The notes below the pieces were generated by a model. It did not search any database. It was not told the origin of the DNA and saw only the letters and a list, made by a program, of their open reading frames with translations. A program made the translations under genes and the position numbers. From Streptomyces lienomycini (GTDB lineage Bacteria; Actinomycetota; Actinomycetes; Streptomycetales; Streptomycetaceae), in NCBI RefSeq assembly GCF_027947595.1, contig NZ_CP116257.1, positions 6,136,001-6,200,000 on the forward strand: a stretch of 64,000 nt of DNA. Direction: 5' to 3'. Numbering within the stretch: position 1 is the first letter of the stretch; every line of letters starts with the position of its first letter. This document shows positions 59,409 through 64,000 of the stretch, one piece after another.

Positions 59409-59975
59409 TCAGAGGAAGTCGGTGGTGTCCAGGTCGAAGGAGAAGGGGGCGGGGAGGGTGAGCGGCTTTCCGAGGGCGACGGTGCAGTGCTGTCGGTAGT
59501 CGTCGCTCTCCGGGGCGCTGAACAGTGTGATCGAGGATGCCTCACGGTCGGCGAGCAAGTAGAAGGGCATGGCTCCACGTGCATAGCAGCGGCGCTTGGT
59601 CTCGCGGTCGGTCCTCCGACGCGGGGACGTCACCTCCAGCACCAGGGTGACGCCCTCGCACGGCATCCAAGGAGCTGCCCCGCGGAACAGCCGAAGCTCG
59701 CGGGGGACGAAGGTGCCGTCCGGGATCACATGGTCCAGGGGTTGGCCCTCCGCGCTCTTCAGGGTCAGGCCCTTGTGCGCGGAGAACTGCATGTCGGCTC
59801 GCGACCGCCTGTACATCTGGCTCACGATCCGGCTGATGCAGTGTTCATGTTCTCCGTCCGGCGGCGGCGTGAGGACGAACTCGCCCTCGATGAGTTCCGC
59901 CCGGAAGCCCGTGGGTGCCTCCAGCTCGACGAACCATTCCACGAGCAGCTGCAGTGAGATCGGATCGTGTGTCAT
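59409..59975 (-). CDS. Uma2-family (PD-(D/E)XK nuclease-fold) protein
   Basis: 188 residues from ATG 59975 (TTG 59981, nearer the GGGAG site, is possible). The restriction-endonuclease-like core is visible: Glu in RAELIEGEFVLTPPP (about 25-39), Asp in HVIPDGTFVPRELRLF (about 97-112), the E-x-K-like LVLEVTSPRRRTDRETKRRCYARG (about 125-148), and PFYLLADRE. Uma2 proteins are very numerous in Streptomyces and cyanobacteria, and no biological role is established. It stands between an AraC gene and a MerR gene without an obvious partner. Confidence 0.85.
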   Translation of the reverse strand: MTHDPISLQLLVEWFVELEAPTGFRAELIEGEFVLTPPPDGEHEHCISRIVSQMYRRSRADMQFSAHKGLTLKSAEGQPLDHVIPDGTFVPRELRLFRGAAPWMPCEGVTLVLEVTSPRRRTDRETKRRCYARGAMPFYLLADREASSITLFSAPESDDYRQHCTVALGKPLTLPAPFSFDLDTTDFL

Positions 59976-60074
59976 CGCCAAGGCGGATCTCCCTTCGTTC
60001 CTCGCCGACCATGGTGGGGCAGCCACCCCACCGCTCTCCGCGAGCATGGAAGCCGTTCCCTCGATCGTGGCTGC

Positions 60075-60105
60075 TTGACCCTGCCGCAACGTCAACGTTT
60101 CTACT
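60075..60105 (+). promoter_or_regulatory. MerR-type promoter with 19-base spacer and dyad
   Basis: -35 TTGACC (60075-60080) and -10 TCTACT (60100-60105) are 19 bases apart, the over-long spacing typical of MerR-controlled promoters. The dyad TTGAC (60075-60079)/GTCAA (60091-60095) lies in it. The start codon is only 6 bases after the -10, so the transcript should be leaderless or nearly so. Confidence 0.75.
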
Positions 60106-60111
60106 GAGGTC

Positions 60112-60873
60112 ATGCGGATCGGAGAACTCGCCGACGCCGTCGGCGTCACCACGCGGACCGTGCGGCACTACCACCATCAGGGCCTGCTGCCCGAACCGGA
60201 GCGGCTGGCCAACGGGTATCGGACGTACACGTTGCGGCACGTCGTCGTGCTGGCCAGGATCAGGCGGCTGACCGAGTTGGGGCTCGGCCTGGCAGAGGTA
60301 CGGGACGTGCTGGCGGACGACGCCGGGAAGGACCTCGCCGAGGTGCTGGAGGAGCTGGACGCGGATCTCGCCCGGCAGGAGGCGGCGATCCGGGAGCGCC
60401 GGTCGCGGCTGCGGGCGCTGCTGGAGGCGGAGGGCGGGGTGCCGCCCGAGGGGCCGGTCTCGCCGGGGCTGGCGGAGCTGTTCGCCGGGATCGGGGACGT
60501 GTCCGATTCGCCGATGGCCCTGCGGGACCGGGAGATGCTGGTGCTGCTGGAGAGCACCGTCGCCCCGGAGGAGCGGGAGGGGCTGGTGGCCGCGATGCGC
60601 GGCGCCCTGGGTTCGCCGGAGGCCGCGGCACGGGCCCGCCGTACCTACGCGCTGCTCGACGAGTTGGCCGACGCCCGCGCCGACGACCCCCGCGTGGCGG
60701 AGGCGGCCCGCGTACTCGCCGCCTTCATGCCCGCGGAGCTGCTGCCCGAGGAGGGCTTCGAGCTGGACTCCGGCCACGGTCTCCTGCGCGCCCTGTTCGC
60801 CGACTTCGCGCCGGCCCAGGCGGAGGCGGTCCGGCGGGCCATGGAGATCACCGCCCGGGGACGGCGGTCGTGA
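60112..60873 (+). CDS. MerR-family transcriptional regulator
   Basis: 253 residues. The HTH is at the very start: MRIGELADAVGVTTRTVRHY (1-20), then GLLPEPERLANGYRTYT and the wing, with a coiled region EVLEELDADLARQEAAIRER (about 83-102). The C-terminal domain of about 140 residues would bind an effector and lacks the metal-binding Cys of classic MerR. The promoter in front has MerR-type geometry, so it probably regulates its own operon. It overlaps the next gene by 4 bases. Confidence 0.9.
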   Translation: MRIGELADAVGVTTRTVRHYHHQGLLPEPERLANGYRTYTLRHVVVLARIRRLTELGLGLAEVRDVLADDAGKDLAEVLEELDADLARQEAAIRERRSRLRALLEAEGGVPPEGPVSPGLAELFAGIGDVSDSPMALRDREMLVLLESTVAPEEREGLVAAMRGALGSPEAAARARRTYALLDELADARADDPRVAEAARVLAAFMPAELLPEEGFELDSGHGLLRALFADFAPAQAEAVRRAMEITARGRRS

Positions 60874-61484
60874 GGGGCGCCGGTCTCACCGCGCTTCCGT
60901 CCCTGCTCGTCCGGCACGAGCTGGAGCTGTGGGGGAGCCTGTGGCTGTGGGCGGCCCGGCGGACCCACGGGGCGGCGGCCGGCGGGGCCGTCTTCGGGTA
61001 CGCGCGGGGGCAGGGCGCGATGATGGCCGGGTTCGCCTTCGTGTGTGTCGTCGAGTCCGTGATGATGTCGGTGCTGCTGCGGGACTGGCCCGCCGTGCAC
61101 CACGTGATGCTGGTGCTGGACGTGTACACGGTCGTGATCGTGATCGGGCTGCACGCCGCGTCCGTGGTCCGGCCGCACGTCCTGGATCCGGCCGCCGGGA
61201 CGCTGCGGATCCGGCGGGCCCTCCACGTCGACGTGCGGATACCGCTGGAGCGGATCGCCTCCGTCCGGCGCGAGCTGCGCACGACGCACGAGCCGAGGGA
61301 CGGGGAGCTGGACCTCGCCGTGGGGTCCCAGACCTCCGTCACCGTCGAGCTCGCCGAGCCCGTCGCCCACGTCTCCTTCTTCGGGCGGCGGCGGGAGGTG
61401 CGGGTGGTGCGGTGCCATGCCGACGACCCGGGGGCGCTGGTACGGGCCGTCGAGCGGGCGCGGGCGGGGGACGCCGTACCCTGA
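60870..61484 (+). CDS. Membrane protein with a PH-like domain, unknown function
   Basis: 204 residues from GTG 60870, coupled to merR. Two hydrophobic segments, AMMAGFAFVCVVESVMMSVL (about 50-69) and LDVYTVVIVIGLHAA (about 83-97), are followed by a beta-rich part: LDPAAGTLRIRRALHVDVRIPLERIASVRREL (about 105-136) to VELAEPVAHVSFFGRRREVRVVRCHADDPGALVRAVERAR. That pattern, a 'basic strand, P-L-E-R-I-x-S-V' and a closing helix, fits bacterial PH-like domains. A role at the membrane under MerR control is all that can be said. Confidence 0.75.
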   Translation: MRGAGLTALPSLLVRHELELWGSLWLWAARRTHGAAAGGAVFGYARGQGAMMAGFAFVCVVESVMMSVLLRDWPAVHHVMLVLDVYTVVIVIGLHAASVVRPHVLDPAAGTLRIRRALHVDVRIPLERIASVRRELRTTHEPRDGELDLAVGSQTSVTVELAEPVAHVSFFGRRREVRVVRCHADDPGALVRAVERARAGDAVP

Positions 61485-61523
61485 CCGGGGGCTGGGGAGC
61501 CGGCTCGATGTGAAGGAGTACGT

Positions 61524-62306
61524 GTGCTTGTCCTGCTGCCGCCGTCCGAGGGGAAGGCCGCGTCCGGCCGGGGTGCCCCGCTGAAGACCGGGTCGCTGTC
61601 CCTGCCGGGGCTCACCGAGGCCCGGGAGGCCGTCCTCGGGGAGCTGGTCGAGCTGTGCGCCGGTGACGAGGAGAAGGCGCGCGAGGTGCTCGGGCTGAGC
61701 GAGGGGCTGCGCGGCGAGGTCGCCAAGAACGTGGGGCTGCTGACCGCGGGCGCGCGTCCGGCCGGGGAGATCTACACCGGGGTGCTGTACGACGCCCTGG
61801 ACCTGGCCTCCCTCGACGCCGCCGCGAAGAGGCGGGCGGCCAGGTCGCTGCTGGTGTTCTCGGGGCTGTGGGGTGCCGTGCGGGTGACCGACCGGATCCC
61901 CTCCTACCGGTGCTCGATGGGCGTGAAGCTGCCCGGCCTCGGGGCGCTGGGCGCGTACTGGCGGGCGCCGATGGCCAAGGTGCTGCCGGAGACGGCCGGT
62001 AACGGGCTCGTCCTCGACCTGCGTTCGGCGGCGTACGCGGCGGCCTGGAAGCCGAAGGGCGAGGTCGCCTCGCGGACGGCGACCGTGCGGGTGCTGCACG
62101 CGCCGACCCGGAAGGTGGTCAGCCACTTCAACAAGGCGACCAAGGGGCGGATCGTCCGGGGTCTGCTGACGTCCGGGAGCGCGCCCGAAGGGCCTCGGGA
62201 GCTGGTGGAGGCGCTGCGGGAGCTGGGGTACGAGGTGGAGGCCGAGGCGCCCGGGAAGGCCGGGAGGCCGTGGTCGCTGGACGTGCTGGTGGACGAGGTC
62301 CACTGA
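61524..62306 (+). CDS. yaaA: YaaA-family peroxide-stress protein (DUF328/UPF0246)
   Basis: 260 residues from GTG 61524. [19 protein letters not shown] (about 2-20) is the YaaA N-terminal signature, and [15 protein letters not shown] (about 82-96), [19 protein letters not shown] (about 112-130) and [17 protein letters not shown] (about 198-214) follow in family order. In E. coli YaaA lowers free iron and protects DNA in peroxide stress, and the fold binds DNA. It lies 39 bases after the PH-like membrane gene and may share its MerR-controlled operon. Confidence 0.88.
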   Translation: MLVLLPPSEGKAASGRGAPLKTGSLSLPGLTEAREAVLGELVELCAGDEEKAREVLGLSEGLRGEVAKNVGLLTAGARPAGEIYTGVLYDALDLASLDAAAKRRAARSLLVFSGLWGAVRVTDRIPSYRCSMGVKLPGLGALGAYWRAPMAKVLPETAGNGLVLDLRSAAYAAAWKPKGEVASRTATVRVLHAPTRKVVSHFNKATKGRIVRGLLTSGSAPEGPRELVEALRELGYEVEAEAPGKAGRPWSLDVLVDEVH

Positions 62307-62366
62307 CCCTCCCCCACCCTGCCCCACCCCACCTCACCCTGCCCCGACCCCACCCCGCTCCCTCGC

Positions 62367-62383
62367 GTTGCACTGGCTGCAAC
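62367..62383. promoter_or_regulatory. Operator dyad upstream of KDPG aldolase
   Basis: GTTGCA-CTGGC-TGCAAC is a perfect 6+5+6 dyad. A further half-site ATTGCA follows at 62388-62393. It lies 41 bases before the aldolase start. The regulator is unknown and not encoded nearby. Confidence 0.65.
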
Positions 62384-62423
62384 GGTGATTGCAGAGAGTG
62401 CGTTCCGGCGGCACGATGAGGGC

Positions 62424-63083
62424 ATGAGTTCTCCGCTGCCCTCCTCCCCCGCCCCCTCGGTGCTGGATCTCGCGCCGGTCGTGCCCGTCGTGGTCCTCGA
62501 CGACCTCGCCGACGCGGTACCGCTCGCCCGGGCGCTCGTCGCCGGTGGGCTGCCCGCGATCGAGGTGACGCTGCGGACTCCGGTGGCCCTCGACGCGATC
62601 CGGGCGATCGCCGGTGAGGTGCCGGACGCGGTGGTCGGCGCGGGCACGCTCGTCACGGCCGAGCAGGTCGGGGAGGTCGTGGCGGCCGGGGCGCGGTTCC
62701 TGGTCAGCCCGGGGTGGACGGACGTACTGCTGGAGGCGATGCGGGGGTCCGGGGTGCCGTTCCTGCCGGGGGTGTCGACCACCTCGGAGGTGGTGGCGCT
62801 GCTGGAGCGCGGGGTGCGGGAGATGAAGTTCTTCCCGGCCGAGGCCGCGGGCGGCACCGCCTACCTCAAGGCGCTCGCCGCGCCCTTGCCGCAGGCCCGT
62901 TTCTGCCCGACCGGTGGCATCACCCCGGCCTCCGCACCGGAGTACCTGGCGCTGCCCAACGTCGGCTGCGTGGGCGGGAGTTGGATGCTGCCCAAGGACG
63001 CGGTGGCCGGCCGGGACTGGGGGCGCGTCGAGGCGCTGGCCCGGGAGGCGGCCGGGCTCAGCGCAGGTGGGACGTCTCGTTGA
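62424..63083 (+). CDS. eda: KDPG/KHG aldolase (2-dehydro-3-deoxy-phosphogluconate aldolase)
   Basis: 219 residues from ATG 62424 with GATGAGG upstream. It splits 2-keto-3-deoxy-6-phosphogluconate to pyruvate and glyceraldehyde 3-phosphate (Entner-Doudoroff and uronate breakdown), and may act on 4-hydroxy-2-oxoglutarate. Family features are Glu in AIEVTLRTP (about 44-52), AGTLVTAEQ (about 73-81), FLVSPGW (about 92-98), the Schiff-base Lys in [13 protein letters not shown] (about 132-144) and CPTGGITP (about 161-168). No edd-like gene adjoins. Its 3' end overlaps the convergent RNase H/phosphatase by 26 bases. Confidence 0.94.
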   Translation: MSSPLPSSPAPSVLDLAPVVPVVVLDDLADAVPLARALVAGGLPAIEVTLRTPVALDAIRAIAGEVPDAVVGAGTLVTAEQVGEVVAAGARFLVSPGWTDVLLEAMRGSGVPFLPGVSTTSEVVALLERGVREMKFFPAEAAGGTAYLKALAAPLPQARFCPTGGITPASAPEYLALPNVGCVGGSWMLPKDAVAGRDWGRVEALAREAAGLSAGGTSR

Positions 63084-64000
63084 ACAGGCGGACGCTGGCG
63101 CCGCCGTCCGCGTAGTACGCCACCGCCGACAGGGACGCCGCCGACAGCTCCATCCGGAACAGCGACTCGGGCGGGGCGCCCAGGGCGAGTCGCAGGAACG
63201 TCTTGATGGGCGTCACGTGGGAGACCAGCAGCACCGTGCGGCCCGCGTACTCCGTGACGAGCCGGTCGCGGGTCGCGGCGATCCGGACACCGGTCGCCGC
63301 GAAGCTCTCGCCGCCGCCGGTCGGTTCCGCGTCCGGGGAGGCCAGCCAGGCGTCCAGGTCGTCGGGGTGGCGGTCGCGGACCTCGCCGAAGGTGAGGCCC
63401 TCCCAGGCGCCGAAGTCCGTCTCCCGCAGGCCCTCCTCGACCGCCACCTCGAGACCGAGGCGGGCGGCGACGATGCCTGCGGTCTCGCGGGTGCGGGCCA
63501 GGGGTGAGGCGACGACCGCCTCGATCGTGCCGCGCCGGGCGAGGCTCGCGGCGACCTTCTCGGCCTGCTCCCGGCCGACCGGCGACAGGGACGGATCGCT
63601 GCCGCCGCTGCCGGAGAACCGCTTCTGCGGGGTGAGGGGCGTCTCGCCGTGCCGCAGGAGGACGAAGGTGGCGGGGGCGCCCATGTCGGGTGGTCCCCAA
63701 CCGGGCGAGGCCACGGTCTTCGCCGCGCGTACGTCGGCGTCGGCCGCCCGTGCGCCTACGTCGGTGGAGGCCGCGTCGGCCGCGGCGTCCAGTTCCGCCG
63801 TCGACCCGGCCGGTGACCACTGTTCGCCGCGCGCGCCCGCGTCCATCGCCTCGTTGGCCAGGCGGTCGGCGTGCTTGTTGCTCGCGCGGGGGATCCACTC
63901 GTACGTCACGCGGCCGGGCGGGAAGACCCGCGCGGCCTCGGCCGCCAGCGGCTTCATGTCGGGGTGCTTGATCTTCCAGCGGCCCGACATCTGCTCGACG
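63058..64000 (-). CDS. Bifunctional RNase H / acid phosphatase (CobC-like), partial
   Basis: The 3' part of a leftward gene that enters from the right edge; 314 codons are visible and the start is outside. The first visible part, VEQMSGRWKIKHPDMKPLA to VTYEWIPRASNKHADRLANEAM, is the end of a type I RNase H domain, with the family's final catalytic Asp. An Ala-rich linker follows, then a histidine phosphatase domain: FVLLRHGETPLTPQKRFSG (RHG catalytic motif), SPLARTRETA, LRETDFGAWEGLTF and VSHVTPIKTFLRLAL. Fused RNase H/phosphatase proteins are known in mycobacteria and Streptomyces; the phosphatase half resembles alpha-ribazole phosphatase. Confidence 0.93.
   Translation of the reverse strand, partial: VEQMSGRWKIKHPDMKPLAAEAARVFPPGRVTYEWIPRASNKHADRLANEAMDAGARGEQWSPAGSTAELDAAADAASTDVGARAADADVRAAKTVASPGWGPPDMGAPATFVLLRHGETPLTPQKRFSGSGGSDPSLSPVGREQAEKVAASLARRGTIEAVVASPLARTRETAGIVAARLGLEVAVEEGLRETDFGAWEGLTFGEVRDRHPDDLDAWLASPDAEPTGGGESFAATGVRIAATRDRLVTEYAGRTVLLVSHVTPIKTFLRLALGAPPESLFRMELSAASLSAVAYYADGGASVRLFNETSHLR

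Overview
The window is typical actinomycete chromosome: very high GC, third-position G/C bias, GTG/TTG starts, and many convergent genes with little or no gap. The gene set points to Streptomyces, probably close to the S. coelicolor / S. lividans group. Pointers are a glnA2-type glutamine synthetase paralogue, panB, a BTAD/SARP-NB-ARC regulator, the xlnB-axeA xylanase/esterase pair, rnpB and a fused RNase H/phosphatase. The species call is inference from gene content and order. There is no prophage, no CRISPR array, no tRNA and no PKS/NRPS cluster.

Layout. 1-8.6 kb: a partial DUF3105 protein, glnA2, and small regulator-plus-enzyme modules in divergent pairs (TetR/saccharopine-dehydrogenase-like, TetR/SCO6745-like, LysR/epimerase/aldo-keto reductase). 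8.6-15.0 kb: an accessory-looking block. It holds a DUF397/XRE (DUF5753) pair, a lipoprotein, a methyltransferase coupled to an XRE-TPR regulator and, divergently, three overlapping genes: a HATPase, a class I aminoacyl-tRNA-synthetase-like protein and an ASCH protein. The block ends in an FtsX-permease remnant. 15.0-20.3 kb: tandem Lrp regulator, two MFS pumps, a membrane EEP-family phosphodiesterase. 20.3-28.3 kb: panB, a DrrAB-like ABC exporter, a large SARP-type regulator with an apparent frameshift, an M50 protease. 28.3-36.2 kb: F420:NADPH oxidoreductase, MFS, methionine aminopeptidase, heme oxygenase behind an iron box, PhzF-like protein, lipoprotein, Prim-Pol-like protein. 36.3-46.9 kb: TetR, CPBP protease, response regulator, Rsm22 methyltransferase, a repeat-rich gap, a serine hydrolase coupled to a Bcr/CflA pump, an oxidoreductase, a Tat-exported PhoD-type phosphatase, an SDR. 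47-51 kb: NTF2-like, DoxX, MazG-like genes, then axeA-xlnB with xylanase promoter boxes. 51-57 kb: TetR/SDR and two convergent Ser/Thr kinases with different sensor domains. 57-64 kb: a PPOX gene broken by one stop, rnpB, an EamA transporter running into rnpB, AraC, Uma2, a MerR operon with yaaA, KDPG aldolase, and the partial RNase H/phosphatase.

How parts work together. Most regulators sit next to their likely targets, and several gaps carry clean dyads that look like their operators. xlnB and axeA act together on acetylated xylan outside the cell. Heme oxygenase looks iron-controlled, with a second unidentified repressor likely. The most unusual unit is the bidirectional block at 10.5-14.8 kb, where a stand-alone synthetase-like enzyme and a putative RNA-binding ASCH protein are translationally coupled under XRE-TPR/HATPase-type regulators. 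Its function cannot be read from sequence alone.
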